64,000 nt of DNA from Paraburkholderia kirstenboschensis (GCF_904848585.1 NZ_CAJHCR010000003.1:124001-188000), one strand, 5' to 3'; positions 45,106 to 54,381 are shown, counted from the first letter of the stretch. Notes: a model not told the origin generated them from the sequence alone. A program made the numbers and translations.

Positions 45106-46122
45106 TCAATCGGCGTTGGCTTCCTGAGCGAGCAGAGCGATACAGTCGCCGGGCTCCACGCGTGCAAAGGTCCGCATGCATATGACCATGCCGTCGCTAC
45201 GGAACGCGATATCGAGCGGCGCCTGCCACGGGCGGTGCGGATCGTACAGACGCCCCGCCAGTTGACCCTCGCGCACCTGATCGCCGAGCTTGAACGTGGG
45301 TTCGAATACGCCGGCGAGCGGCGCATACACGTACCCGCGCGCGCCTTCGACGCGCAGGAAGCGTGTTTTGCCTGCCGGCGCCGGCTGCGTGTCCGAGACC
45401 ACGCCGAGCCGGTACAACACGCGCTGCAAGCCGGCCTCGACGATCGCCAGGTTCGCCGCATCGCAGCCCGCATGTCCGCCGAACTCGCCGCACAGAAAGA
45501 GCTTGCCATGCCGTTCGGCTGCGGCCGCGAATGTACGGTCTTCGCCGAGCAGATCCATGATCATCGTGTTCGGCGCGCCGAACTCACGCACGAGATCCAT
45601 ATACAACGCGTGCTGCTCGCCTTCGGCAGGCGGCGACGCGAGCAGTGTCGGCGCGTGCTCGAACGACGCGCCCCCCGCATGGAGGTCGATCGCGACATCG
45701 GCGCGTGGCAGCAGTTCGCTTTCGACGTAGTGCGCGATCATTTCCGTCGGCTGGCCGTTGCGTGCGCCGGGAAACAGGCGGTTCAGGTTGCCGCGGTCGA
45801 TCGGCGACGTGCGCGTGCCGTTGATGAAGGCCGGGAAGTTCAGGCCGGGTATCACGATCAGGCGACCGCGTATGGTCATCGACGGCATGCGCTGCATCAG
45901 CTTCATCAGCGCGACGGGTCCTTCGTATTCGTCGCCGTGATTGCCGCCCGTCAGTAGAACCGTGGGCCCCGTACCCGCACCAGCGTTGAGCACGGCGAGC
46001 GGGATCGGCACGTGGCCGTATGCCGAGCGGTCGTGCGAATACGGCAGACGCAGCGTCCCGGTTTGAAAGCCGGAGCGTTCGAAGTCGATATCGGTAGCGA
46101 TGAGCGAAGCGGAAGTGGACAT
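45106..46122 (-). CDS. Succinylglutamate desuccinylase/aspartoacylase family, DoeB-like deacylase
   Basis: A 338-residue zinc carboxypeptidase-fold deacylase. Zinc ligands are in GGNHGDEYEGP and IDLHAGG; RGRLIVIPGLNFPAF and GNLNRLFPG are also conserved. Its length and C-terminal lipoyl-like domain (VFEPTFKLGDQVREGQLAGRLYDP) fit DoeB, which deacetylates N-alpha-acetyl-diaminobutyrate in ectoine breakdown; other members act on N-acyl amino acids. No other ectoine catabolic gene (doeA, doeC, doeD) is near, so the true substrate is probably another N-acyl amino acid. First gene of a minus-strand set. Confidence 0.88.
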   Translation of the reverse strand: MSTSASLIATDIDFERSGFQTGTLRLPYSHDRSAYGHVPIPLAVLNAGAGTGPTVLLTGGNHGDEYEGPVALMKLMQRMPSMTIRGRLIVIPGLNFPAFINGTRTSPIDRGNLNRLFPGARNGQPTEMIAHYVESELLPRADVAIDLHAGGASFEHAPTLLASPPAEGEQHALYMDLVREFGAPNTMIMDLLGEDRTFAAAAERHGKLFLCGEFGGHAGCDAANLAIVEAGLQRVLYRLGVVSDTQPAPAGKTRFLRVEGARGYVYAPLAGVFEPTFKLGDQVREGQLAGRLYDPHRPWQAPLDIAFRSDGMVICMRTFARVEPGDCIALLAQEANAD

Positions 46123-46131
46123 GGCGCGAAC

Positions 46132-46157
46132 AGTAAAGAGCCTAAGGTGTCTTTACT
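46132..46157. promoter_or_regulatory. Palindrome AGTAAAGA-N10-TCTTTACT upstream of deacylase gene
   Basis: Perfect 8-bp arms flank a ten-base centre that contains CCTAAGG, itself palindromic. It begins ten bases upstream of the DoeB-like start codon and lies about 76 bases after the LysR stop. The A/T-rich arms argue against a terminator, so it is a candidate operator. Confidence 0.6.
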
Positions 46158-46233
46158 ATCGGCGACGAAAAAACGTCCCGCCAATGCCGTTTTCTGCGCC
46201 GGGTGATGCTTTGCAGGCATCGCGCGCCGGCCG

Positions 46234-47121
46234 CTATGTCAGCAGGTCCAGGAAACGCTTCAGCGTGGGATTCGCTTCGTGCGCCGCCTCATGTGCGACG
46301 AAGCAGAATTCGAGCGGCAAGGAAATATCGAGGTCGCGCAAGTCGACGAAACGCACTCGCGCGGGCGGCCGGTCGCGATTCGCGGCATTGACGATGGCCG
46401 CACCCATCCCCGCCGAAACCAGCGAAAGGATCGCTGTTTCCGTCGACGCCTCCTGTCTGATATCGAGCGTGAGCCCGCGTTCGGCGCAGGCCGACAGCAG
46501 GCGATCGTAGTAGGCAGGATAGACGCGGCGCGGAAACGCGATGAACGGCCTGCCGGCGAGTTCATGTGCACTGACCGCGCCCGCGCTAGCGTGCGGCCAC
46601 TCTTCCGGCACGGCAAGCACCACCTTCTGATCGAGCACGTGCAGGCTCGAGATGCCTTCCGGCAACGCGCCGAAGCGATAGCAGAAGCCGCCGTCGAGTC
46701 GTCCCGCGGCGAGCGCGTCGACTTGCTCGGGCGTGTTCATCGGCGTGAGTTCGAGCGCGACATTCGGCGCCGCCTGTTCGAAAGCGCTCAACGCGCGCGA
46801 AACGATGCCGCTCCACACGGCGTTTTCCACGAAACCGATGCGCAGGTGACCTTGCACGCCCGATGCGATGCGCCGGGCCAGCCGGTTCGCGGCATCGACG
46901 CGCGCGAGGATCTCGCGTGCTTCCGACAGATACGCATCGCCGGCGGGCGTCAGCTTCAGCCCGCGCGGCGTGCGCTCGAACAGCGCGGCGCCGATGGCGT
47001 CTTCGAGATCCTGTATCTGGCGGGAAATCGCCGGTTGCGTCACATGCAGCTGCTCGGACGCCGCCCGCACGCTGCGCAACTCAGCCACAGCGATGAAATA
47101 GCGAAGATGCCGAAGTTCCAT
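46234..47121 (-). CDS. LysR-family regulator
   Basis: A 295-residue LysR regulator. The HTH is [20 protein letters not shown] then [26 protein letters not shown]; the effector domain begins [15 protein letters not shown]. It precedes the deacylase operon on the same strand and is divergent from the MHS transporter, with a classical T-N11-A palindrome between them. It can therefore act on both sides; the divergent transporter is the better supported target. Confidence 0.92.
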   Translation of the reverse strand: MELRHLRYFIAVAELRSVRAASEQLHVTQPAISRQIQDLEDAIGAALFERTPRGLKLTPAGDAYLSEAREILARVDAANRLARRIASGVQGHLRIGFVENAVWSGIVSRALSAFEQAAPNVALELTPMNTPEQVDALAAGRLDGGFCYRFGALPEGISSLHVLDQKVVLAVPEEWPHASAGAVSAHELAGRPFIAFPRRVYPAYYDRLLSACAERGLTLDIRQEASTETAILSLVSAGMGAAIVNAANRDRPPARVRFVDLRDLDISLPLEFCFVAHEAAHEANPTLKRFLDLLT

Positions 47122-47287
47122 GCTCGTTCCAGCAGATCAGATTGTCAGCAATGATCGCAGAATTGTGCCGCAACCATGCTGCGGAGCCAGGCACAGCGCG
47201 AGTTTTCTCATCGACGGCCCCTTACGCCGCCGGTAACTGTGCCGCCCTGTCGCCTGACTATGCTATGTGCAACGTAAGAGAAGTGCC

Positions 47288-47312
47288 GATTGATAACCAA
47301 CGCACATCAATC
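47288..47312. promoter_or_regulatory. LysR operator, GATTGAT-N11-ATCAATC
   Basis: A perfect 7-bp inverted repeat with an 11-base spacer, the classical LysR T-N11-A form, in the divergent region between the LysR gene (start 47121) and the MHS transporter (start 47415). Confidence 0.7.
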
Positions 47313-47414
47313 ATTAAAAAGATTGCACTTATCGTTTTGCCGGACAAGGGCCAATATTCGCGAAACCACAAAGAGCAGACCCCAGCATTTTTCGGGATTT
47401 CAGGAGACACAACG

Positions 47415-48713
47415 ATGCACCCCTCGCCCTCTACCCTTTCGCCGGGACGTTCAAAGGCCGCGGCGGTTTTCCGCGTAACGGCCGGAAACTTTCTCGAGCA
47501 GTTCGACTTTTTCCTGTTTGGCTTCTATGCCACGCAGATTGCCAAGGTCTTCTTCCCCGCTGACAGCGAATTTGCCTCGTTGATGATGACCTTCGCGGTC
47601 TTCGGCGCCGGTTTTCTGATGCGACCGCTCGGCGCGGTCGTGCTGGGCGCGTACATCGACGACGTCGGTCGCCGCAAGGGCCTTATCGTCACGCTCTCCA
47701 TCATGGCGAGCGGCACCATCCTGATCGCGTTCGTGCCGGGCTACGCGACGCTTGGCCTTGTGGCGCCCGCACTCGTGCTGGTCGGGAGGCTGCTGCAGGG
47801 CTTCTCCGCGGGCGCGGAGTTGGGCGGCGTGTCAGTGTATCTCGCCGAGATGGCCACGCCGGGCCGCAAGGGCTTCTTCACGAGCTGGCAGTCCGCGAGC
47901 CAGCAGGTGGCGATCGTCGTGGCTGCGGCTCTCGGCTTCGCGCTCAACCAGTCAATGGACGCCGCGACCATTGCGGCGTGGGGATGGCGCGTTCCGTTCT
48001 TCGTCGGCTGCATGATCGTGCCGTTCATCTTCATGCTGCGTCGTAATCTGCAGGAGACCGAGGAGTTCAAGGCGCGTCAGCATCGTCCGAGCATGAAGGA
48101 GGTTTTCCGCACGCTGGTCCAGAACTGGACCGTGGTGATCGCAGGCATGATGCTGGTGGCGATGACCACCGCTAGCTTCTATCTCATCACGGTCTACGCG
48201 CCGACTTTCGGCAAGACGGTTCTGCACTTGAGCACCGCCGACAGTCTGCTCGTGACGCTGTGTGTCGCCGTGTCGAACTTCGTGTGGCTGCCTATCGGCG
48301 GTGCCCTCTCCGACAGGATCGGTCGCCGGCCGCTTCTCGTCGCGATGACGGTGCTCGCCATCGCGACTGCGCACCCGGCACTGTCGCTGCTCGCTCACGC
48401 GCCGAGCTTCCTCAACATGCTGCTCGCCCTCCTCTGGCTCTCGTTCATGTACGGCATCTATAACGGCGCGATGGTCGTCGCATTGACCGAAGTGATGCCG
48501 GCACAAGTACGCGTCGCGGGCTTCTCGCTTGCCTATAGCCTCGCGACGGCGGTATTCGGCGGCTTCACGCCGGCGATCTCGACGGCACTCATTCACATGA
48601 CCGGCGACAAGGCCGCACCCGGCTACTGGATGAGCTTCGCCGCTGCGTGCGCCCTCATGGCAACGTTCGCACTCTATCGCCGCCGCGCAGCGACGCTGAC
48701 TCCGGCGCACTGA
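47415..48713 (+). CDS. MFS citrate/tricarballylate:proton symporter (MHS family)
   Basis: A 432-residue 12-helix transporter. Helix 1 and loop motifs ([69 protein letters not shown]) are typical of MHS citrate/tricarballylate symporters such as TcuC and CitA. ATG 47415 has a CAGGAG site upstream; the frame extends further but without conservation. It probably imports a di- or tricarboxylate. A ModA-like binding protein gene follows after 52 bases. Confidence 0.9.
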   Translation: MHPSPSTLSPGRSKAAAVFRVTAGNFLEQFDFFLFGFYATQIAKVFFPADSEFASLMMTFAVFGAGFLMRPLGAVVLGAYIDDVGRRKGLIVTLSIMASGTILIAFVPGYATLGLVAPALVLVGRLLQGFSAGAELGGVSVYLAEMATPGRKGFFTSWQSASQQVAIVVAAALGFALNQSMDAATIAAWGWRVPFFVGCMIVPFIFMLRRNLQETEEFKARQHRPSMKEVFRTLVQNWTVVIAGMMLVAMTTASFYLITVYAPTFGKTVLHLSTADSLLVTLCVAVSNFVWLPIGGALSDRIGRRPLLVAMTVLAIATAHPALSLLAHAPSFLNMLLALLWLSFMYGIYNGAMVVALTEVMPAQVRVAGFSLAYSLATAVFGGFTPAISTALIHMTGDKAAPGYWMSFAAACALMATFALYRRRAATLTPAH

Positions 48714-48765
48714 TCCGGTCTCGCTCCGCAAACAGCTACACACACAATCCGACACGACTACGATC

Positions 48766-49548
48766 ATGAGAAACCTGCTTCTGAAACTGTGCGCCGCCGC
48801 ACTCGTTGCAACCTCGGCCGCCGCTGCGAACGTGCAAGCCGCCGATCTGCACGTCATGAGTTCCGGCGGCTTCACCGCGGCATACAAGGTGCTCGGCCCG
48901 AAATTCTCAACCGAGACGGGCAACACGCTCGATACCGCGCTCGGTCCGTCCATGGGCAAATCGCCCGAAGCGATCCCCAACCGGCTGGAACGTGGCGAGC
49001 CGGCGGACGCCGTCATCATGGTCGGATATGCGCTTGACGATCTGATCCAGAAAGGCAAGGTCATCCCCGGATCGCGGGTCGAGCTGGCCGATTCGCGCAT
49101 CGGCATGGTCGTGCGCGAAGGCGCGACGAAGCCCGATATCAGTTCCGTAGACGGGCTCCGGCAGACCCTGCTGCATGCGAAGTCGATCGCCTATTCGGAC
49201 AGCGCCAGCGGTGTCTATATCGAGCGGGAGTTGTTCAAGAAGCTCGGCATCGAGGATCAGGTCAAAGCGAAGGCCAAAATGGTCCCGCGCATCCCGGTGG
49301 CCTCGGTCGTGGCGAACGGCGACTACGAAATCGGCTTCCAGCAGGTGAGCGAGTTGCTGCCCGTCAAGGGCGCGACCTTCGTCGGCAAGATTCCCGAATC
49401 GCTGCAGTCAGTCACTCGTTTCGCCGCCGGCGTTCCGGTCAGTGCACAGCATCCGAAGGAAGCGAAAGCGCTCCTCGACTATCTCGCTTCGCCCGGCGTC
49501 CAGCCAGAAGTGACATCCACCGGGCTCGATACCGTTTCCGCTCATTGA
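48766..49548 (+). CDS. Periplasmic ModA-like substrate-binding protein
   Basis: A 260-residue protein with a Sec signal (about residues 1-25, ending NVQA) and a type 2 periplasmic binding domain (SBP_bac_11/ModA-like): DLHVMSSGGFTAAYKVLGPKFS, then SDSASGVYIERELFKKLG. No ABC permease or ATPase is next to it. It follows the MHS transporter by 52 bases, so it may deliver substrate or sense it for the regulator; an orphan molybdate/tungstate role is less likely in this context. Confidence 0.87.
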   Translation: MRNLLLKLCAAALVATSAAAANVQAADLHVMSSGGFTAAYKVLGPKFSTETGNTLDTALGPSMGKSPEAIPNRLERGEPADAVIMVGYALDDLIQKGKVIPGSRVELADSRIGMVVREGATKPDISSVDGLRQTLLHAKSIAYSDSASGVYIERELFKKLGIEDQVKAKAKMVPRIPVASVVANGDYEIGFQQVSELLPVKGATFVGKIPESLQSVTRFAAGVPVSAQHPKEAKALLDYLASPGVQPEVTSTGLDTVSAH

Positions 49549-49555
49549 CGCAAAT

Positions 49556-49593
49556 CTGACGGAAGGCTTGCTTCGATGCGGCCTTCCTGTCAG
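49556..49593. terminator. Bidirectional hairpin between convergent genes
   Basis: CTGAC plus GGAAGGC pairs with GCCTTCC plus GTCAG (one bulged T) around a 13-base loop. It lies between the convergent binding-protein and dctA genes and overlaps the dctA stop by four bases. Confidence 0.7.
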
Positions 49594-50918
49594 GTCCCCG
49601 GGGTTCGTCTCGCTGAGTCCTCGGAACCGTCCGCGCCGCCTGGCGCTGCCGCTGCCGCTGCCGCTGCCGCCCCGAGCATCCGGGCGAGACGCGCCCGATC
49701 GCACGCACCTTCCCACATAGAAACGAAGATCACTGCGCAGGCGTTGCTGATCACGCTCGTCAGGGCGCGCGCCTCGGACATGAAGCGGTCGATGCCCACC
49801 AGTAGCGCCACACCGGCTACGGGCAGATCCGGGATCACCGTCAGCGTGGCGACAAGCGCCACCAGTCCGCTACCCGACACGCCGGCCGCCCCCTTTGACG
49901 TGAGCAGCATAACCGCGAGCATCATCGCGATCTGCGGCGCGGAAAGTGGCACGTCGCACGCCTGTGCAATGAACACCGAAGCGAGCGTCAAATAGATCGC
50001 GGTGCCGTCCAGATTGAACGAATATCCGGCGGGCAGCACGAGCCCCACGACTCCCTTGTCGCAACCGAGCGCCTCGAGCTTCACGATCAGGCGCGGCAGC
50101 ACAGGCTCCGTGGAAGATGTCGCGAGAACGATGAGCAACTCCTCGCGCATGTAGCGCAAGAGCCGCCAAAGCGCGAAACCATGCAGCCGCGCGAGCGGAG
50201 CGAGCACCAGCGCAATAAACAATAGGCATGCCACGTAGAAGGACACCATCAACATGCCGAGGGAGCCGACCGAGCGGATGCCGAAACGGCCCACCGTGAA
50301 CGCCATCGCGCCGAATGCGCCGAGCGGTGCAAGTCGCATGATCATCGCGAGGATGCGAAAGAGGATCTGAGCGATGCCGTCGATCAGCGCGAGCACTGGC
50401 CGGCCGGCCTTCGGACAGGAATTCAGCGAAAAGCCGAAGAGCAGCGAGAGCAGCAGCACTGGCAGCACTTCGCCCTTGTCGAAGGCGCCGAGCATCGTCT
50501 CTGGGATGACGCTCAGCGCGAATGCGACCAGGCCGCCCGGCTGTGCGTGCTTCACATATTGCGCGAGGATGCTCGCGTCCAGACGGTGCGCGTCGATGTG
50601 CATACCCGCGCCCGGTCGCAGAACGAAGGCGGTCACGAGCCCGAGCGCTAGCGCCACGGCGGTGAGCAAATAGAAGAGCGCCAGCGCCTGAAAGATCGTG
50701 CGCCCGATCGCCTTACCGCTCGCAAGCGACGTGATCCCCAGGACGATCGTACAGAAGACGATCGGCGCGATCATCATCCTCACAAGGCCGACGAAGCCAT
50801 CGCTGAAGGGCTTGAGCAGCGCGCCCGCTTGCGGCAGGAAATGACCGATCGCGACGCCGAGCACCATGCCCAGCAGCACCTGCACATAGAGCGAACGAAG
50901 CGGTCTTGCCAACCTCAC
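49590..50918 (-). CDS. dctA: C4-dicarboxylate:cation symporter
   Basis: A 442-residue DAACS-family symporter with about eight helices and two re-entrant loops. Motifs: VRMMIAPIVFCTIVLGI, LLIVLATSSTEPVLPRLI (serine-rich loop), VLPAGYSFNLDGTAIYLT and SKGAAGVSGSGLVAL. It imports succinate, fumarate and malate. The start GTG overlaps the upstream LysR stop as GTGA, so the regulator and transporter are co-transcribed, which is an uncommon order. The C-terminus carries a poly-alanine stretch encoded by a (GCTGCC)4 repeat. Confidence 0.93.
   Translation of the reverse strand: MRLARPLRSLYVQVLLGMVLGVAIGHFLPQAGALLKPFSDGFVGLVRMMIAPIVFCTIVLGITSLASGKAIGRTIFQALALFYLLTAVALALGLVTAFVLRPGAGMHIDAHRLDASILAQYVKHAQPGGLVAFALSVIPETMLGAFDKGEVLPVLLLSLLFGFSLNSCPKAGRPVLALIDGIAQILFRILAMIMRLAPLGAFGAMAFTVGRFGIRSVGSLGMLMVSFYVACLLFIALVLAPLARLHGFALWRLLRYMREELLIVLATSSTEPVLPRLIVKLEALGCDKGVVGLVLPAGYSFNLDGTAIYLTLASVFIAQACDVPLSAPQIAMMLAVMLLTSKGAAGVSGSGLVALVATLTVIPDLPVAGVALLVGIDRFMSEARALTSVISNACAVIFVSMWEGACDRARLARMLGAAAAAAAAAPGGADGSEDSARRTPGT
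49645..49668. repeat. Hexanucleotide repeat (GCTGCC)4 inside dctA
   Basis: Four exact copies of GCTGCC on the plus strand, coding for a run of alanines near the end of the dicarboxylate symporter on the minus strand. Copy-number slippage would change only the length of this tail. Confidence 0.85.
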
Positions 50919-51883
50919 GATGCGGTTTTCCTGGCTGGTCGTTCTTTCGCGGACGTGTTGACGTCGGAACCATCGCCTCCCTCGACGCCGCCCTGCCTCA
51001 TCTCGACAATCGTTCTGTGAAACTCCTGCGCGGCCGGAGTAAGCGGACGCCCCCGGCGCCTCACGATTCCCACGCGCCGCTTCACCACAGGTTCGACAAG
51101 CGGCACGCTCGTAAGGATGGGATGATCGCGGCCGGGCATGGCCATCGACGGCACAGCGGCGACACCGAGCCCCGCTTCAACGAGGCCAAGCATGGTCGTG
51201 ACGTGACGGGTCTCACACACGCTCGGCGCGCGCGGCGCCACCGCCGAGAGTGCCTGATCGAGCAGCAGACGGTTCCCGGAAGTCTTGTCCACCGAGACGT
51301 ATTCATGCTCGTAAAGCTCGTTCCAGGTGACGCGCTTCTTGCGCGCGAGCGGATGATCGCGACGGCAGGCGGCAACGAAGCGCTCCTGCAGCAACACCTT
51401 GAACTCGACCTCGGACTCCTGGCTACCCATGAAACTCACGCCGAAATCGGCCTCACCGCTGATGACAGCGCCAAGCACCTCATTCGCGCTCGAATCCAGC
51501 AGCTTCACCCTGATGCGCGGAAAACGGCGATGGTAGCTTGCGACGACGTTTGGCAGAAAATAGTACGCCACCGAAGGCACGCAGGCGATGGTCACATGAC
51601 CCAGCCGGCTAGACGATACATCGCGGATGCCGAGCAACGCGACGTCGAGATCGTCGAGCAGTTGTTCGGCGCTCGGGGCGAACACGCGGCCAACGGTCGT
51701 GAGCGTAACGCTGCGCGTGGTGCGCTCGAAGAGACGCACGCCGAGCGCTTCCTCGAGTTTCTCAATGCGACGGCTCAAGGCCGGCTGGGAGATGCTGACA
51801 GCCTCGGCGGCCTTGCGGAAGCTCCCCAGTTCCACCACCGCGCGAAACGCCTGCAAGTCGTTCAAATCGAAATTGACGCCCAC
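50915..51883 (-). CDS. LysR-family regulator in dctA operon
   Basis: A 322-residue LysR regulator. The HTH is NDLQAFRAVVELGSFRKAAEAVSISQPALSRRIEKLEEALG; the effector domain begins GHVTIACVPSVAYYFLPNV. Its stop overlaps the dctA start (GTGA), so it lies upstream in the same transcript. It probably controls dctA and itself in response to a dicarboxylate or another acid. Confidence 0.92.
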   Translation of the reverse strand: MGVNFDLNDLQAFRAVVELGSFRKAAEAVSISQPALSRRIEKLEEALGVRLFERTTRSVTLTTVGRVFAPSAEQLLDDLDVALLGIRDVSSSRLGHVTIACVPSVAYYFLPNVVASYHRRFPRIRVKLLDSSANEVLGAVISGEADFGVSFMGSQESEVEFKVLLQERFVAACRRDHPLARKKRVTWNELYEHEYVSVDKTSGNRLLLDQALSAVAPRAPSVCETRHVTTMLGLVEAGLGVAAVPSMAMPGRDHPILTSVPLVEPVVKRRVGIVRRRGRPLTPAAQEFHRTIVEMRQGGVEGGDGSDVNTSAKERPARKTAS

Positions 51884-52224
51884 GAGTCACTCTCCACATC
51901 CTAGATGTGCTCATTTTGCATGACGCGGCGGCGGTTTTTGTATGTCGATAAGTCTCTGTGCGTACAAAAAACTACGCACTTCGCTTTCTAGTGGCGACGC
52001 CGGTGGGCGCCCACGACTTCTCGTTGGCAAACCGGCAAAACTGCACACTTAGCCAGCCAATCTCAATAGGCTGATGTCGTCTTCGGAACACAAGTTCGCA
52101 CCCGCCGCGCCTAGCACCGCCCCGAGCAATGCGATTATTTGGGGGCTAATCATGCGGGCAATCTGGACTCTCCATGATGGTCGTCAAGGAAGCGCGCAAT
52201 CCTGCCGGTACGAAAAGCATCCGT
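51884..52224. other. Intergenic region before antC
   Basis: These 341 bases lie between the 5' end of the LysR gene and the 3' end of antC. They include the perfect 12-base palindrome GTGGGCGCCCAC at 52003-52014 but no gene that I can support. Confidence 0.4.
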
Positions 52225-53250
52225 CTAACCTCCGGTGCTCGCGAACTTTTCAAAATGCAGCTGAAAATCTTGAAGGCCGGAGATCGCCGACCACTTCCTG
52301 ATCGCTTCGACCATCGGGGGCGGACCGCATACGTACATGTCGAAAGGTCGCGCAGCTAGTGCCTTCGCGTCGAAATGATCCGGAATGTACCCTGTCTTTC
52401 CCCTCCAATCGGGCGACGAATTCACGACCACCGGCACGTATGAGAACCCCTCAATACGATCGATATACCCTTTCAACCGTTCAGACTCGCACAGATCGCC
52501 GACGTTGTTCACCCCGTAGTACAGCGTGACGGGCTGACGGCAGCCACCACGCGAAGCCATCTCATCCAGCATGCCGAGGAACGCCGAAAGGCCCGTTCCG
52601 CCCGCGACCATCACAAGCGGACGCTCGACGTGTCGCAGGTAGAAAGTCCCAAACGGCGCTTCGATGTCGATTGACTGACCGGGCGTACAGCGTTCGCGCA
52701 GGTAATTGCTCATGGCGCCATCAGGCAGCAGCAGGATAAGAAACTGCAACTGATTGTCATGATTGGGCTGATTCGCGAACGAATAGGAACGCCACGCGTC
52801 AGTCTCCGGTACGAGGAGGCGAGCATACTGCCCCGGCAGAAAGTCCAGACGCCTGCTCACGGCACCTGCGTCGAGATGCAGAATGGCCGTCGAGTCGGAC
52901 ACTTTCTGCACGCGGGTGACGGTCGCCGTCATGCGACCTGTATCCTCGGTACGGCATAGCGTCGAGTCAAAGTCAAAGAAGAACGAGGCATCCGATCTGA
53001 CTCTGGTCTGGCACGACAGCATATTGCGTTGCGCAAGGTCCTCTGCAGAGAGCGCTTCATCGTCCACATAGTCCTGTGCATATTCGCCCGATTCACAGCG
53101 TCCCTTGCACGTGCTACAGACGCCTTCGCGGCAGTCGAATGGGATCTTCACGCCATTGCGCAATGCCGCGTCCAGCAAGATCTCGTTTGCGCCGACATCG
53201 AAGAACAATGTCTTTCCATCGGCAAAACTGAAGGCCACCTTGTGATTCAT
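52225..53250 (-). CDS. antC: Anthranilate/benzoate 1,2-dioxygenase reductase component
   Basis: A 341-residue reductase. The N-terminal ferredoxin domain has the plant-type [2Fe-2S] site Cys40, 45, 48 and 80 (DCREGVCSTCKGRC), followed by an FAD domain (WRSYSFANQP) and an NAD domain (VMVAGGTGLSAFLGMLDEM, MYVCGPPPMVEAI). This is the AntC/BenC form: it passes electrons from NADH to the oxygenase. antB, 14 bases upstream on the same strand, and the sequence favour anthranilate over benzoate. The oxygenase large subunit is truncated (see 53758), so this reductase may have no partner here. Confidence 0.9.
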   Translation of the reverse strand: MNHKVAFSFADGKTLFFDVGANEILLDAALRNGVKIPFDCREGVCSTCKGRCESGEYAQDYVDDEALSAEDLAQRNMLSCQTRVRSDASFFFDFDSTLCRTEDTGRMTATVTRVQKVSDSTAILHLDAGAVSRRLDFLPGQYARLLVPETDAWRSYSFANQPNHDNQLQFLILLLPDGAMSNYLRERCTPGQSIDIEAPFGTFYLRHVERPLVMVAGGTGLSAFLGMLDEMASRGGCRQPVTLYYGVNNVGDLCESERLKGYIDRIEGFSYVPVVVNSSPDWRGKTGYIPDHFDAKALAARPFDMYVCGPPPMVEAIRKWSAISGLQDFQLHFEKFASTGG

Positions 53251-53264
53251 CTCGATGCCCTCGA

Positions 53265-53753
53265 TTACAGATGGTAAAAGTCGAGGACCGCGTTGATGCG
53301 GTCATTGAGCAGCAGTGCGTGTTTGCTCACGATCTTCCAGCTATCGCCGTCGGCACGCAGTTGGTAAGTCCCGTGGCCGAAATAGTGCTCCGACACGCCA
53401 TGACGCGCGTAAAACGTTGCCCAGTTGACCTTTGCTTCCGTCAACCCGCCCGGCCCGCCAGAAACACGTACATTGCTGATTTGATGGAGGGTACGCGGTA
53501 ACGGTGTCGACGCGGCCGATTTGCCGGTGCGCAGTCGAAACACACGATCTTCCAGTCCGGAGCGGTTCGCATAGTAGATCAGTGACAGACCACGCCGGGG
53601 ATCTGTCGTGTACTCGAATTCCGAATCCCACTGCGGCACGTGGAATTCGCATTGCTCGTCAAAGAGGGCGAGGTAAGCATCCCAGTCCCGCGCATCGCAA
53701 AGTTCGGATTTGCGATAAAAGAATTGTTCAATCGAATGCTGCAACGGGTTCAT
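53265..53753 (-). CDS. antB: Anthranilate 1,2-dioxygenase small subunit
   Basis: A 162-residue ring-hydroxylating dioxygenase beta subunit (length typical, about 160-165). Family motifs: IEQFFYRKSELCDARDWDAYLALFDEQCEFHVP and TLHQISNVRV, WYATFYARHG-like NWATFYARHG, and GTYQLRADGDSWKIVSKHALLLND. It forms the structural half of the oxygenase with AntA. It starts four bases after the antA remnant on the same strand and is itself intact. Confidence 0.92.
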   Translation of the reverse strand: MNPLQHSIEQFFYRKSELCDARDWDAYLALFDEQCEFHVPQWDSEFEYTTDPRRGLSLIYYANRSGLEDRVFRLRTGKSAASTPLPRTLHQISNVRVSGGPGGLTEAKVNWATFYARHGVSEHYFGHGTYQLRADGDSWKIVSKHALLLNDRINAVLDFYHL

Positions 53754-53757
53754 GATC

Positions 53758-54381
53758 TCAGACCTCCTTGACGCTCAATGACTTCTGCCGCAACCCTTTC
53801 AGCAATAGCGCCTGCCATGCGCCGTGCTGGTTCACATACAAACCTTCATGCGTGAACTCGGAACCTGTTAGTGCGGGTGAAATGCCCAACAACGTGCTGT
53901 TAGGTGTTTCCTGTTCGATCCATTTGTGATGGCCCCGCGAAATGTCGCTCCAGCGCTCAAGGCGCGCCTGAAAGCCCCGCTGCGCTTCACGAAACTCCAC
54001 AAGATCGTCCGGTGTGCCCATGCCCGACACATTGAAGAAATCCTCGAACTGGCGGATGCGGCTCTCACGATCCTTATCCGACTCGCCTTTCACGCCGATG
54101 CACTGGCTGATCACCTCGGTCTTATTCCACGCGACTGGACGCACGATGCGCAACTGCGAGCTGATCTGGTCCATGAAGAAAAGACTCGGATATACGTTCA
54201 GGTTGCGCAGCCGATGCATCATCCATTCAGCGCGCTGCGTGCCGTACTCCTGAACGAGGCGCGGCATCACACTCGCATAGCCGGGTCGCACCTCCGGATT
54301 TGGCATGTCACTGAATAGCACCGAATGCCCATTACGGAACGAGAACCAGCCGTCGTCGACGGCTTGCCCCAGTGGCTTCAC
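53758..54381 (-). pseudogene. antA: Truncated anthranilate dioxygenase large subunit, N-terminal half missing
   Basis: A 207-residue frame that corresponds only to the C-terminal half of AntA (usual length about 420). NGHSVLFSDMPNPEVRPGYA, EWMMHRLRNLNVYPSLFFMDQISSQLR and FEDFFNVSGMGTPDDLVEF match the catalytic domain. The Rieske [2Fe-2S] domain (CxH and CxxH) and most iron ligands, normally in the first half, are absent. Directly upstream an in-frame TGA precedes a GTG. The upstream DNA holds unrelated fragments, so a deletion or rearrangement at about 54360-54380 removed the first half. The protein cannot be an active oxygenase by itself. Confidence 0.9.

Noticed and set aside
52003..52014. 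Palindrome GTGGGCGCCCAC before antC
   Set aside because: Short and G+C rich, expected by chance in this composition; no link to a promoter of a neighbouring gene.
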